Origin: an uncultured Sphingomonas sp.
GTDB lineage: Bacteria > Pseudomonadota > Alphaproteobacteria > Sphingomonadales > Sphingomonadaceae
NCBI RefSeq assembly: GCF_936927845.1
Contig: NZ_CAKZHV010000040.1
Span: 1-52,130, forward strand
Direction: 5' to 3'
DNA: 52,130 nucleotides
Shown here: positions 7,304 to 16,440 of the stretch, piece by piece
How positions within the stretch are numbered: the first letter of the stretch is position 1
Layout: every line of letters begins with the position of its first letter
Notes under the pieces: generated by a model
The model's input: only the letters and a program-made list of their open reading frames with translations
What the model was told of the DNA's origin: nothing
Databases searched by the model: none
Translations under genes and position numbers: made by a program

Positions 7304-8140
7304 ATGGCCCTAGTCGCACTCAAACCCACCCAGCAGGTCGTCGACATCGTCGGCGCCCTAGGCGGCACCTGGCGAGGCTATCTGGCGATGTGCCCCTGCC
7401 CCGCTCATCAGGACGCCACTCCGAGCCTTTCCATTCGTCAGGGGCACGAGGGCATTCTTGTCCATTGCTTCGCCGGCTGCGATCCCGACGACGTCCTGCG
7501 GGAGATCTCGCGGATCAAGCCCGGCCAGAGATATGCCCCCCCTGCCCCGTCGCGTGCCTCAGGTCGGGCCAACGTGGAGCGGATCTGGGGCGAGGCGGTC
7601 CCGGTGCCGGGCACGCCTGCGGAGTCCTACCTTGCAGGCCGCGGTATCGTCGCCCCGTTTGAGGAGCTGCGCTTCCATCCTCGGTGTCCCTGGGGACCCA
7701 AGCCAACAACGCGCTTCCTGCCCGCTCTGCTCGTTGCCGCCCGAGAAGGGCGGGCATTGCGTGCGATCCAGCGCGTTTTCCTCGATCTCGGCCGTGGAGG
7801 CTACCTCGATAAGGTCATGCTCGGCACCCCCGCGGGCGCGAGCTGGCAGGGACGCCGGATCACCGACACGCTGGCGCTCGCCGAGGGGTTCGAAACGGCC
7901 GCCATGTTCACCCAACTGAACGACATTCCATGCTGGGCGACGCTTGGCGCGGCGCGTCTCGACCGGGTTCACATTCCCGACAGCGTCCGCACCTTGATCA
8001 TCGCCGAAGACAACGATGCGGAAGGTCGCCGGGCACGGCGCAGAGCATGGGCCGCCTATCGGCCTCGCGGCTTCGACCTTCGACGAATGCCGCCCCCCGG
8101 GCGCTTCGGCGATTGGGCCGACGTAAGAGCCGGAGCCTAG
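7304..8140 (+). CDS. CHC2/Toprim primase-like protein
   Basis: A 278-residue protein. Residues about 30-65 hold a zinc-binding CHC2-like pattern (CPCPAHQD, then VHCFAGCD). The C-terminal half has a Toprim domain: LALAEGFETAAM with the catalytic Glu, and IIAEDNDAEG for metal binding. Such short primase-like proteins are common on sphingomonad plasmids and phages and are thought to prime DNA synthesis during replication or after transfer; activity is inferred from the motifs. The start at 7304 directly follows a structured leader. Confidence 0.82.
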   Translation: MALVALKPTQQVVDIVGALGGTWRGYLAMCPCPAHQDATPSLSIRQGHEGILVHCFAGCDPDDVLREISRIKPGQRYAPPAPSRASGRANVERIWGEAVPVPGTPAESYLAGRGIVAPFEELRFHPRCPWGPKPTTRFLPALLVAAREGRALRAIQRVFLDLGRGGYLDKVMLGTPAGASWQGRRITDTLALAEGFETAAMFTQLNDIPCWATLGAARLDRVHIPDSVRTLIIAEDNDAEGRRARRRAWAAYRPRGFDLRRMPPPGRFGDWADVRAGA

Positions 8141-8200
8141 AGGGAAGGGGGAACTGGTCTGGGGAGCTGCAGAGGGCAGCCACACAGCCAGGAGATCCCC
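8141..8200 (+). promoter_or_regulatory. Purine/hairpin leader, copy 2
   Basis: GGGAAGGGGGAA (8142-8153) is followed by nested inverted repeats: CTGG (8154) with CCAG (8188), enclosing CTGC (8167-8170) with GCAG (8176-8179). The ribosome-binding site AGGAGA (8190-8195) precedes the ATG at 8201. Confidence 0.55.
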
Positions 8201-11200
8201 ATGAGCGACCTGTTCGACACCGCGCCATGCCGTGCGTCCTCATTCACCGCCGCAGCGCGCGAGCTCGTGCCGGCCGTACTCGGCGAGGAGAAGATCACGC
8301 GAACGCTGCTGAACGCTGCGATGACAGCAGCCTTCGGAGGCTCCGACGCCGACGGCCGCTGGACGCAGCGCGAGAGCTTCGAAGTGCTTGAGCATGCAGT
8401 TGCACTTGCAATGCGAAACCGCAGTGCAATGCGCGATCAGCTTGCAATGGGCGATGTCCTGCAGGCGTCGGCGCTGCTCGCCCGCTTGCCGACCCAGACG
8501 GTGCGCAGCGAAGAACAGATCGAATGGCAGCAATTCTCGACGCCGCTCGACCTCTCCACGGTCGCCGTGCTGCTCGCGTCGCCCCGCGGCGACGATATCG
8601 TGCTCGAGCCGAGCGCCGGGAATGGACTCCTCGTGGCTCAACTCGGTCCCGTCGGCTCGCTCCAGCTCAACGAGATCGACCCGGCGCGACGCGCACGCCT
8701 CGCGGCAACCTTCCCCGATACCACAGTCTCGGGGCATGACGGCGCTACAATCGCGAGCACGATGGCATCGCTCTCCCGTCCCAGCGTCGTCATCATGAAC
8801 CCGCCTTTCTCGCGCTCAGTCGGTCGCGGCGACGACGACCTGGCTGCTGTGCGCCACCTCCAGGCGGCGATCCGGCGCGTGCGCCCGAACGGACGCGTCG
8901 TTGCGATCATGCCGGACTGGTTCAGCAACTCGGCCCGGATGGGAGAGATCTGGAACGCAACGCTGGACCAGGTCACCGTCCGGACGTCGATCCGCCTGAC
9001 TGCTGCCTATGGGAAGCACGGCACCAGCGTCGCGGTGCGTCTCTACGTCCTCGACAAGGCGGCCGGTCAAAGCAACAGCGTTGTGCTGCAGCGAGCGACC
9101 GTCGCCGATCTAAACGACGACCTAGTCGTTCCCGATCGCCTCGCGTTGACCAGTGACCCAGCAAAACAGGCGACGCCGAGAGGCGGCAGCGTATCGCTTT
9201 TCCGGAGCGTGCGATCCAAACCCGCAGCCGCGCCGCGTGTCTTTCGGGCGCCCTCGCGAAACGAGGTGGCGCCGGTCACCTACAAGGTCCTCGAGACCCC
9301 GGCGCCGCTCGCCGAACAGACCGGCGTCTATCTCCCATACCGACCAAGCCGGATCGTGTTCGACGCTGCCGGCGAGCACCCGACCGCCCTGGTCGAGTCC
9401 GTCGCCATGGGTTCGATCCCCGCGCCGATCCCGGTTCACGTCCCGGCCCTGCCCGAGCGAACGGTCAGCGAACGCATGCTGTCATCCTCGCAGCTCGAAA
9501 CCGTCGTCTACGCCGGTCACGCGTGGACGCAGTACATTCCCGGCCGTTTCCGCCCCGATCCGGAGGGTGTGGGCCTGATCATCGACGAGAATGGCAGTCG
9601 CTACCGCAAGGGCTTCTTTCTGGGCGACGGCACGGGGGCGGGGAAGGGGCGACAGGTTGCGGCCGTGATCCTCGATAACTGGCTCGCGGGACGGCGTCGC
9701 GCTATCTGGGTATCCAAGAACGAGGCGCTCCACGCTGACGCCATCCGCGACTGGACGGCCCTGGGCGGCCTTGCCGCCGATGTGCAGCCGCTCTCGCGCT
9801 GGAAGATCGACGAGCCGATCAGCATGTCTGAGGGCGTCCTGTTCGTGACCTACCCGACGCTACGCTCGACGCGCGGTGACGCCAGCCGGCTCGAGCAGAT
9901 CATCACATGGGCCGGCGACGACTTCGAGGGCGTCATCGCCTGGGATGAAGCCCATGAGATGGGCGGCGTCGCAGGAGGCGAGGGGAGCATGATCGCCAAG
10001 AAGGGCTCGCAGCAGGGCATCGCCGGCGTCCTTCTGCAGAACCGCTTGCCCGGCGCGCGCGTGCTGTACGCCTCCGCAACGGGCGCTTCCGAGGTGAACA
10101 ACCTCGCTTACGCCGTCCGGCTCGGGCTCTGGGGGCCGGAGACCTCCTTCGCCAATCGGGAAGCGTTCATCACCGAGATCCGCCAGGGCGGAATTGCAGC
10201 GATGGAGCTGGTGGCGCGCGACCTCAAGGCGACAGGCCTTTACACCGCGCGCGCTCTTAGCTTCGCAGGGGTCGAGTATGACATCCTCCGGCACGAACTG
10301 ACCCGCGAGCAGATCGAGGTGTACGACACCTATGCCGACGCCTGGGGCATCATCCACCGCAACATGGAAGAGGCGCTGAAGCTGACCGGCGTGGTCGACT
10401 CCCTCAGGGGAGACACGCTGAACTCCGGTGCCAAGGCGGCCGCCCGATCGCGGTTCGAGAGCTGCAAGCAGCGCTTCTTTGGTGCGCTTCTTCTATCCTG
10501 CAAGTTGCCAACGGTCCTTGCCGCGGTTCGGCAGCATTTGGAGGCCGGGCAGTCCGTGGTTCTGCAGCTGGTCAGTACGGCTGAAGCCATCCTCGATCGG
10601 CGCCTCGGCGAGCTATCGCCAGACGAAAGAGCAGACCTCGACCTCGACCTGTCCCCGCGCGAGGCGGTAATCGATTATCTGCAGCGCGCCTTCCCGGTCC
10701 AGCAGATGTCGTACTATCTGGACGATACCGGCGAAACGCGGTCGCGACCCATGTTCGACGATCGAGGCACCCCGGTCACCAACCCGGAAGCGGAAGCGGC
10801 CCGAGACACGCTGATCGAGCAACTCTGCGCGCTCCCTCCGATCGCAGCCGTTTTGGACGGCATTCTGGAGCATTTCGGCCATGACAACGTCGCCGAGGTG
10901 ACGGGGCGCACCAAGCGGCTCGTAAGCACCGCGGGCGGCCCCCAAAAGCTCGAATCCCGGTCGGCCCGCGCGACCCAGGCGGACTCCGCAGCCTTCATGG
11001 AAGGGACCAAACGGATCCTCGTGTTCAGCGACGCGGGCGGCACCGGCAGATCCTATCATGCGAGCCTCGCCGTGAAAAACCAGGAACAGCGGGTTCACCT
11101 CCTGCTGGAGCCGGGCTGGCGTGCCGATCGGGCCATCCAGGGTCTCGGTCGAACCCATCGTACCCATCAGGCCTGCACGCCCCTGTTCCGGCCCGTCACG

Positions 11201-12442
11201 ACCGACTGCAAGGGCGAACTCCGCTTCACGTCGACCATCGCGCGGCGTCTCGACAGCTTGGGCGCTCTCACAAGGGGCCAGCGCCAGACAGGCGGCCAGA
11301 ACCTGTTCGACCCGGCCGACAACCTCGAAAGCGAGTATGCCAAGGCGGCGCTCATCAGCTGGTATCATCTGCTCGTTGCCGGCAAGTTGAGCAGCACGAA
11401 CCTGGTCGACTTCCAGCACCGCACAGGGCTCGAGCTGCAGGACAAGGATGGTGTCCTCAAGGAAGACCTCCCACCGATCCAGCGTTGGCTAAATCGGCTC
11501 CTGGCGCTTCCGATTGGCCTCCAGAACCTCATCTTCGACGAGTTTCTCGCCTTGGTCGAAACACGGGTCGCAGTCGCGCGGGACGCCGGCACGCTCGATG
11601 TCGGGGTCGAGACCATGCAGGTCGATCGCGCCACGGTGCTCGATGACACTATCCTGCTCACCGACCCGATCAGTGGCGCAACGTCTCACCTCTTGACCAT
11701 CGAGGTCGCACGGCGCCGTCAGCCAGTCTCGCTCGATCGCGTGCTTCGCATCGCCGACAGCGACAGCACGGCCATGTTCCTACGGAACGGTCGATCGGAC
11801 AAGGTAGCGCTTCGCACAGCGGCTCGGTCAGGCATGACGGAGGATGGCGTCGCGGTCCTGCGGATCGAGCTGATGCGTTCGACCCGTCGCGAATATCTCG
11901 CGGCCGACGACCTGTTCGAGACAGCCTGGGAGGAGTGTACCCGTGAGACTTTCTCGGCCGCATGGGAGGCCGAAGTGGAAGAGGCGCGTACCAAGGTCGA
12001 CACCGAGACAATCCGGCTCGCGACGGGCTTGCTGCTGCCAATCTGGTCGGCGCTGCCGAGCGACCATCTCGCGGTCAATCGCATCGTTGACGAGGAAGGC
12101 CGTTCGTGGCTCGGTCGCATGGTCTTCCCGCGCGACATCCACACCCTGTTCAACAAGCTCGGCCTGGATGAACCACAGGTCCTGAGCCCCGACGAGATCA
12201 CGCAGGCGGCATTGGCAGGCGGCTCGATCGTCCTGAAGCGACCGTTCGCATGCGAGGTGAAGCGGGCGAGGGTCAACGGCAAGCCGCGTATCGAGATCGT
12301 CGGGGCGCCTGCCGCGCAGCTTCCGTGGCTGAAGTCGATCGGCTGCTACGTTGAGATCATCTCCTACAAGACGAGGATCTTCGTACCCAACGAGACTGCC
12401 TCGGAGGTGATCGCCCGCCTGACGGCGCAGCCGGACGGGTGA
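8201..12442 (+). CDS. Methyltransferase/helicase fusion (strawberry-notch-like)
   Basis: A very long protein of 1413 residues. The N-terminal part is a class I methyltransferase fold with LEPSAGNGLL (SAM loop, about residues 129-138) and the amino-methyltransferase motif NPPF (200-203). The centre is an SF2 helicase of the strawberry-notch type: Walker A GDGTGAGKGRQ (about 475-485), DEAH box WDEAHE (about 581), and motif VI QGLGRTHRTHQ (about 980-990). Proteins of this layout are widespread on alphaproteobacterial megaplasmids and large phages; they may modify or remodel incoming DNA and counter host restriction, but the substrate is unknown. It is preceded by a structured leader and appears intact. 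Confidence 0.85.
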   Translation: MSDLFDTAPCRASSFTAAARELVPAVLGEEKITRTLLNAAMTAAFGGSDADGRWTQRESFEVLEHAVALAMRNRSAMRDQLAMGDVLQASALLARLPTQTVRSEEQIEWQQFSTPLDLSTVAVLLASPRGDDIVLEPSAGNGLLVAQLGPVGSLQLNEIDPARRARLAATFPDTTVSGHDGATIASTMASLSRPSVVIMNPPFSRSVGRGDDDLAAVRHLQAAIRRVRPNGRVVAIMPDWFSNSARMGEIWNATLDQVTVRTSIRLTAAYGKHGTSVAVRLYVLDKAAGQSNSVVLQRATVADLNDDLVVPDRLALTSDPAKQATPRGGSVSLFRSVRSKPAAAPRVFRAPSRNEVAPVTYKVLETPAPLAEQTGVYLPYRPSRIVFDAAGEHPTALVESVAMGSIPAPIPVHVPALPERTVSERMLSSSQLETVVYAGHAWTQYIPGRFRPDPEGVGLIIDENGSRYRKGFFLGDGTGAGKGRQVAAVILDNWLAGRRRAIWVSKNEALHADAIRDWTALGGLAADVQPLSRWKIDEPISMSEGVLFVTYPTLRSTRGDASRLEQIITWAGDDFEGVIAWDEAHEMGGVAGGEGSMIAKKGSQQGIAGVLLQNRLPGARVLYASATGASEVNNLAYAVRLGLWGPETSFANREAFITEIRQGGIAAMELVARDLKATGLYTARALSFAGVEYDILRHELTREQIEVYDTYADAWGIIHRNMEEALKLTGVVDSLRGDTLNSGAKAAARSRFESCKQRFFGALLLSCKLPTVLAAVRQHLEAGQSVVLQLVSTAEAILDRRLGELSPDERADLDLDLSPREAVIDYLQRAFPVQQMSYYLDDTGETRSRPMFDDRGTPVTNPEAEAARDTLIEQLCALPPIAAVLDGILEHFGHDNVAEVTGRTKRLVSTAGGPQKLESRSARATQADSAAFMEGTKRILVFSDAGGTGRSYHASLAVKNQEQRVHLLLEPGWRADRAIQGLGRTHRTHQACTPLFRPVTTDCKGELRFTSTIARRLDSLGALTRGQRQTGGQNLFDPADNLESEYAKAALISWYHLLVAGKLSSTNLVDFQHRTGLELQDKDGVLKEDLPPIQRWLNRLLALPIGLQNLIFDEFLALVETRVAVARDAGTLDVGVETMQVDRATVLDDTILLTDPISGATSHLLTIEVARRRQPVSLDRVLRIADSDSTAMFLRNGRSDKVALRTAARSGMTEDGVAVLRIELMRSTRREYLAADDLFETAWEECTRETFSAAWEAEVEEARTKVDTETIRLATGLLLPIWSALPSDHLAVNRIVDEEGRSWLGRMVFPRDIHTLFNKLGLDEPQVLSPDEITQAALAGGSIVLKRPFACEVKRARVNGKPRIEIVGAPAAQLPWLKSIGCYVEIISYKTRIFVPNETASEVIARLTAQPDG

Positions 12443-12461
12443 TACCATCGCATCGCAGAGC

Positions 12462-12575
12462 GCGGTGCAATGCGCGGTACATGTCGCTGCGCGAACCGGA
12501 GCAGGAAGGGAAGGGGGAGCGAGGGGGTGTTCGGCGAGGGACTCGCCGGACATTCCCACGCTCAGGAGACTGGCA
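12462..12575 (+). promoter_or_regulatory. GTGCAATGC word plus purine/hairpin leader, copy 3
   Basis: GCGGTGCAATGCGC (12462-12475) lies just after the preceding stop codon. The leader follows: GGAAGGGAAGGGGGAGCGAG (12504-12523), then a 7-bp hairpin CGGCGAG/CTCGCCG with loop GGA (12532-12548), then AGGAGA before the ATG at 12576. An almost identical arrangement of word and leader is found at 51.07-51.18 kb. Confidence 0.6.
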
Positions 12576-14660
12576 ATGACCCAGACCGTCAAACTCGCAA
12601 AGCTGAAGCAGTCCGAGAAGAACGTCCGCACGACGCAGCCCAAAAACATCCCGGCCATGGCCGCGAGCATCCGCGCGCGCGGCATCATTCAGAACCTTCT
12701 TGTCACCCCGTCCAAGCCGCGCGGCATGTTCGAGGTCATCGCCGGCGAGCGTCGCTTTCTGGGAGCGATGATGCTCGCCGAGGCGGGCGAGATCGTGGCG
12801 GCGGATTACGACGTGCCGGTCAAGATCGTCGCGGGCGACGACAACGACCTCCGCGAGCTCTCGCTGACGGAGAACTTCCAGCGCGAGGTGATGACGCCGG
12901 CCGAGGAATGCCGTGCGTTCCAGCATTTCCTCCAGTCTGACGGCGACATCGACGCCGTCGCCAAGCGGTTCGGCCAGACACGCCGCTTCATCGAAGGCCG
13001 CCTCCGCCTCGCCAATCTGGCGGAACCGGTGTTCGAAGCTCTCGCCAACGGCGACATGACGCTCGACATGGCAAAGGCTTATGGATCGACCGAGGACCGC
13101 GCGAAGCAGGAGCGCGTATTCGCGCAGTACCGCCACAGCTCCTACATCACCGCGGATCAGATCCGGCGCGCGATCTCAAACGACACCATGAAAGCGACCG
13201 ACCCCGTCGCCATCCTGGTCGGTGCCGACGCCTATGTCGCCGCTGGTGGCCGCGTCGAGCGCGAGCTGTTCAGCGAGGATGGCGACCGCTGGTCGGATCC
13301 CGAGATCGCCCAGTCGCTCGCCAGCACGCTCATGGAAGCCGAGGCGAAGCGTCTCGGCGAGGAACAGGGGCTCGCGTGGATTCGCCCGATCGCGACCACC
13401 AACCTGTACGGTGCGACCGCCGATCTGCACCGTGTCGCTCTGCAGCCAGCCCCGCTCACCGAGGCGGAAGAAACCCGCGCGTACGAGATCTCCGAGCGGA
13501 TGGAGGCCCTCACCGAGGAGATGAGCGACGAGAGCCTTGAGGAAGAGGCCTACGGCGTTCTCGAGGGCGAGTACGACCGGCTTCAGGAAGAGTACGAGGG
13601 CATCCACAACAAGCCCCCCGTGCTCCCCGACGACATCAAGGGGCAGATCGGGACCTTCCTGATGCTCGACCGCAACGGCAAGCTGGTCCTCGAGACGACC
13701 TACTACAGCGAGACGCCGCTCCGCACGCCCGGCGATGCGGACGACGCGAAGCCGACCGGATCGACACGGGACACGAGCTCGCTTCCACCCGAGGCGGTCG
13801 CGCCGGGCGGAAAGCCGCTGAGCGCTCGTCTCCACGACGAGCTCGCCGTGCAGCGCCGCGACATCCTCGCCGCCTCGATCCTCGCGGATCCCGGCCTCGC
13901 GCTCGACTACGCGCTTTTCGCGATGGTGGACCGCAAACGCAACTTCGGCCGCTCGGGCACGACCATCACCGCGGGCCGGCCCAACGACCCGCAAATGCCG
14001 GCCGATTTCGCCCCCACCCAGGCGAAGATCGCGATCGCCGAGGCGCGGGAGGCACTGGATACCTCGTGGACCGAAGGCGCCTCGCCCGTCGAACGGTTCG
14101 AGGCATTCCGCGCCCTCGGCGACGATGCCAAGGCAGCGTGGCTCGCGATCGTGGTCGCGGACTCGCTCGAGGCCAAGCAGGACTATGGCACGGTCACAAC
14201 GAACCCGCTCCACGCCCGTCTCGCCTCCATCCTCGAGATCGACGTCGCCAAGTGGTGGCGGCCGACCTGCGCCAACTTCTTCGACCGGGTGTCGAAGGGC
14301 ACGCTGCTCGCGACGCTCACCGAGGTTGGCGGATCCACGCTGGCAGCACGCTATCTCGGCTCCAAGAAGGGCGAGATCTCGACCAGCTGCGAGAGGCTGT
14401 TCGCCGGCGAGGCCATTACCGAGGCGGAGACCAAGGGGGCCGCTCTCGCCTGGGTGCCGGACGCGATGCGCTTCGACGTGGCCAGCACGGCTGAGTTGGT
14501 CGAAGACGACGGTCGCGATGACGAAGACGCCGGCAGCGATGTCGACGGTGACCCCGACGGCGACGACGGTGCCGATCTTGATAGCGACCAGAGCACCGAG
14601 CCCGGCGAGGACAACGCCGGTGCGGTCAACGACGACGCGGAGCTCGTCGCGGCCGAATAA
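12576..14660 (+). CDS. ParB/Spo0J-like nuclease-domain protein, long form
   Basis: A 694-residue protein. Residues about 1-120 form a ParB N-terminal domain (NIPAMAASIRARGIIQNLLV, FEVIAGERRFLGAMML, LSLTENFQREVMTPAEE), followed by a KorB-like helix-turn-helix region (VAKRFGQTRRFIEGRL). The remainder is family-specific and ends in a strongly acidic tail (residues about 640-690, mostly Asp and Gly). Such long ParB-like proteins sit in the conserved accessory block of sphingomonad plasmids, away from ParA, so a partition role is doubtful; nuclease or regulatory roles are possible. The start at 12576 is set by AGGAGA and the leader. Confidence 0.82.
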   Translation: MTQTVKLAKLKQSEKNVRTTQPKNIPAMAASIRARGIIQNLLVTPSKPRGMFEVIAGERRFLGAMMLAEAGEIVAADYDVPVKIVAGDDNDLRELSLTENFQREVMTPAEECRAFQHFLQSDGDIDAVAKRFGQTRRFIEGRLRLANLAEPVFEALANGDMTLDMAKAYGSTEDRAKQERVFAQYRHSSYITADQIRRAISNDTMKATDPVAILVGADAYVAAGGRVERELFSEDGDRWSDPEIAQSLASTLMEAEAKRLGEEQGLAWIRPIATTNLYGATADLHRVALQPAPLTEAEETRAYEISERMEALTEEMSDESLEEEAYGVLEGEYDRLQEEYEGIHNKPPVLPDDIKGQIGTFLMLDRNGKLVLETTYYSETPLRTPGDADDAKPTGSTRDTSSLPPEAVAPGGKPLSARLHDELAVQRRDILAASILADPGLALDYALFAMVDRKRNFGRSGTTITAGRPNDPQMPADFAPTQAKIAIAEAREALDTSWTEGASPVERFEAFRALGDDAKAAWLAIVVADSLEAKQDYGTVTTNPLHARLASILEIDVAKWWRPTCANFFDRVSKGTLLATLTEVGGSTLAARYLGSKKGEISTSCERLFAGEAITEAETKGAALAWVPDAMRFDVASTAELVEDDGRDDEDAGSDVDGDPDGDDGADLDSDQSTEPGEDNAGAVNDDAELVAAE

Positions 14661-14687
14661 CCCCGCCCAACCGTCTCCTGGGCAACT

Positions 14688-14724
14688 GGCGGTCGTCCCG
14701 ATGGGGCGGCCGCCTTCATTTTTT
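14688..14724 (+). terminator. Intrinsic terminator after the ParB-like gene
   Basis: A 12-bp stem (14688-14699 with 14703-14714, two G-U pairs, loop GAT) is followed by TTCATTTTTT. It ends the transcription unit 28 bp after the stop codon, so the ArdC gene downstream probably has its own promoter. Confidence 0.8.
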
Positions 14725-14760
14725 CGCGGGCGCCATGCCGCCCAATGGGGAGCACCCATC

Positions 14761-15723
14761 ATGACCTTCCGTCGCAAGCCCGATGCGCCGCGCCGTGACG
14801 TCGCGGCCGAGATCACCAACCTCATTATCGAGAAGCTCGAATCCGGCGTTCTGCCGTGGTCACGCCCTTGGGGGCTCACCGGGGCAGGTGGGCGTCCGCT
14901 ACGCCATTGCGGAACCCCGTACACGGGCATCAACACGCTCTACCTTTGGGCGATCGGCGATGCCCGCGGCTATAGCAGCCGCACCTGGATGACCTATCGC
15001 CAAGCCGAAGAGTTGGGCGGCCAGGTGCGGCGCGGCGAGCGAGGCTCGCTGAGCGTCTACTTCTCCAGCTTCTCCAAGACGGAAACCGATCGCGTCACCG
15101 GTGCTGAGGCCACCAAAAACATCCGCTTCCTGCGATCCTACATCGTCTTCAACGTCGACCAGATCGACGGCCTGCCGAGCTACTACTATCCGACGATCGC
15201 GGCGCCCGAGCCACGCGTCGAATCCGAGCACCGCGCCGCCATCGACGGCTTTTTCGGCGCCCTGCCGGGCACGCTTCGCCATGGCGGCGACCAGGCCTAC
15301 TTCTCGCCCATTGGCGACTACATCCAGATGCCGAACCGCGGGGCGTTCCGGTCGGACGACCACTATGCCAGCACGCTGGGGCACGAATACACCCACTGGT
15401 CAGGCGCCGCGAGCCGGCTCGACCGCGAGTTCGGCAAGAAGTTCGGCGACAACGCCTACGCGTTCGAGGAACTCGTCGCCTCCATCGGCCAGTGCCTGAT
15501 CTGCGCCGAGCTCGGCCTACCCGGCGATCTCCATGACAACCATGCCAGTTACATCGACCACTGGCTTCGCATCCTGAAATCGGATTCCAGCGCGATCATC
15601 AAGGCCGCGTCGAAGGCCGAGCAGGCCTTCAATTACCTGCGCGACCTCGCCCGACCCGCCAGTCACGACGCCAGCGGCGATGCCAAGGTCGAGTGGCACG
15701 AGCCCGAGGCGCTCGCGGCATGA
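14761..15723 (+). CDS. ardC: ArdC-type antirestriction protein
   Basis: A 320-residue protein. The N-terminal ssDNA-binding domain shows ITNLIIEKLESGVLPWSRPW, YTGINTLYLW and TYRQAEELGG. The C-terminal part is a zincin-like metallopeptidase with HEYTHW (about residues 208-213) and the third ligand region FEELVASIG. ArdC proteins protect incoming plasmid DNA from host restriction during transfer. The start at 14761 follows GGGGAG. The gene appears complete and fits with the other DNA-protection genes in this window. Confidence 0.88.
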   Translation: MTFRRKPDAPRRDVAAEITNLIIEKLESGVLPWSRPWGLTGAGGRPLRHCGTPYTGINTLYLWAIGDARGYSSRTWMTYRQAEELGGQVRRGERGSLSVYFSSFSKTETDRVTGAEATKNIRFLRSYIVFNVDQIDGLPSYYYPTIAAPEPRVESEHRAAIDGFFGALPGTLRHGGDQAYFSPIGDYIQMPNRGAFRSDDHYASTLGHEYTHWSGAASRLDREFGKKFGDNAYAFEELVASIGQCLICAELGLPGDLHDNHASYIDHWLRILKSDSSAIIKAASKAEQAFNYLRDLARPASHDASGDAKVEWHEPEALAA

Positions 15724-15747
15724 CCGGTCAATCAAGGAGTCGCACTC

Positions 15748-16236
15748 ATGCGCATCGAACTGAAGAAGCTGAAGGTCGTGGCCGCGCTCTCGGAGGAGAC
15801 GACCTGCTATACCGCCGAGATCTGGATCGACGGCGCTCGCGCTTTCCTGGCCTCGAACCGCGGACATGGCGCCGCGGACGACTTTCACCAGGTCGGCGCG
15901 CTAACCGAAAGGGAGGTCGACGCGTGGCTCGCCGCCAACCGCTCCGCGCGCGAGTTCCACGGAACCACTCTTCAACACACGCTCGAGTTCGAGGTCGCCG
16001 CGATGATCGGGAGGATCGAGGAGACGAAGCGGCTCCGGCGCTCCTTCAAGAGGCAGCTCATCGTGATCGACGACGGGAAGGTCTACGGTTATCCCCTGAA
16101 GGGGCACACTCCTGCGGCCGTCGCCGAGGCCGTCCGCAAGCACCGCCCCAATTTGCGGGTCGTGAACGACGATGAGCAGGCGATCGAGGACGCCATCGAC
16201 CTGATGATCGCGCAAGCCGATCAGGATGCGACATGA
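15748..16236 (+). CDS. Unknown conserved plasmid protein
   Basis: A 162-residue protein without a recognised domain. It starts MRIELKKLKVVAALSEET, has a mixed strand/helix pattern and an acidic C-terminus (NDDEQAIEDAIDLM). AAGGAG precedes the ATG at 15748. It follows ardC by 24 bp and overlaps the next small gene by 4 bp, so the three are likely co-transcribed. Confidence 0.65.
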   Translation: MRIELKKLKVVAALSEETTCYTAEIWIDGARAFLASNRGHGAADDFHQVGALTEREVDAWLAANRSAREFHGTTLQHTLEFEVAAMIGRIEETKRLRRSFKRQLIVIDDGKVYGYPLKGHTPAAVAEAVRKHRPNLRVVNDDEQAIEDAIDLMIAQADQDAT

Positions 16237-16430
16237 CGCTCGACCTAATGCGGCTCCTCGGGCCGTCCAGGCGCGATCCCATCTGGGAAGCCGAAAAGCA
16301 GGGTTGGCGGGGGTACGTGCTCGGTAGCACCGGCTGTCATTATCGACGTGGCAGCCGGCTCGCCGATGCGTGGCAGCGTGGCTTCGCGGCAGCAGCTCGA
16401 TCGTCGCATCCTGTGGGTCTGATGCTCTGA
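16233..16430 (+). CDS. Small protein resembling ribosome modulation factor
   Basis: A 65-residue protein. The segment EKQGWRGYVLGSTGCHYRRG followed by LADAWQRGFAAA resembles the Rmf/CrpP pattern (a glycine-rich turn, Cys with an aromatic residue, then a W..G helix). Rmf dimerises ribosomes in stationary phase; related plasmid proteins have been given other roles. Only the motif supports this call. It starts within the stop codon of the previous gene (ATGA), so expression is coupled. Confidence 0.5.
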   Translation: MTLDLMRLLGPSRRDPIWEAEKQGWRGYVLGSTGCHYRRGSRLADAWQRGFAAAARSSHPVGLML

Positions 16431-16440
16431 TCCGGGACCA

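Noticed and set aside
10613..11419. 268-residue minus-strand open frame in the helicase gene
   Set aside because: It is antisense to a continuous 1413-residue protein with conserved helicase motifs.
13176..14936. 586-residue open frame on the minus strand opposite the ParB-like gene
   Set aside because: It is a shadow in high-GC DNA: composition is low-complexity Gly/Arg/Val, there are no motifs, and the plus strand encodes a clear protein with leader and terminator.
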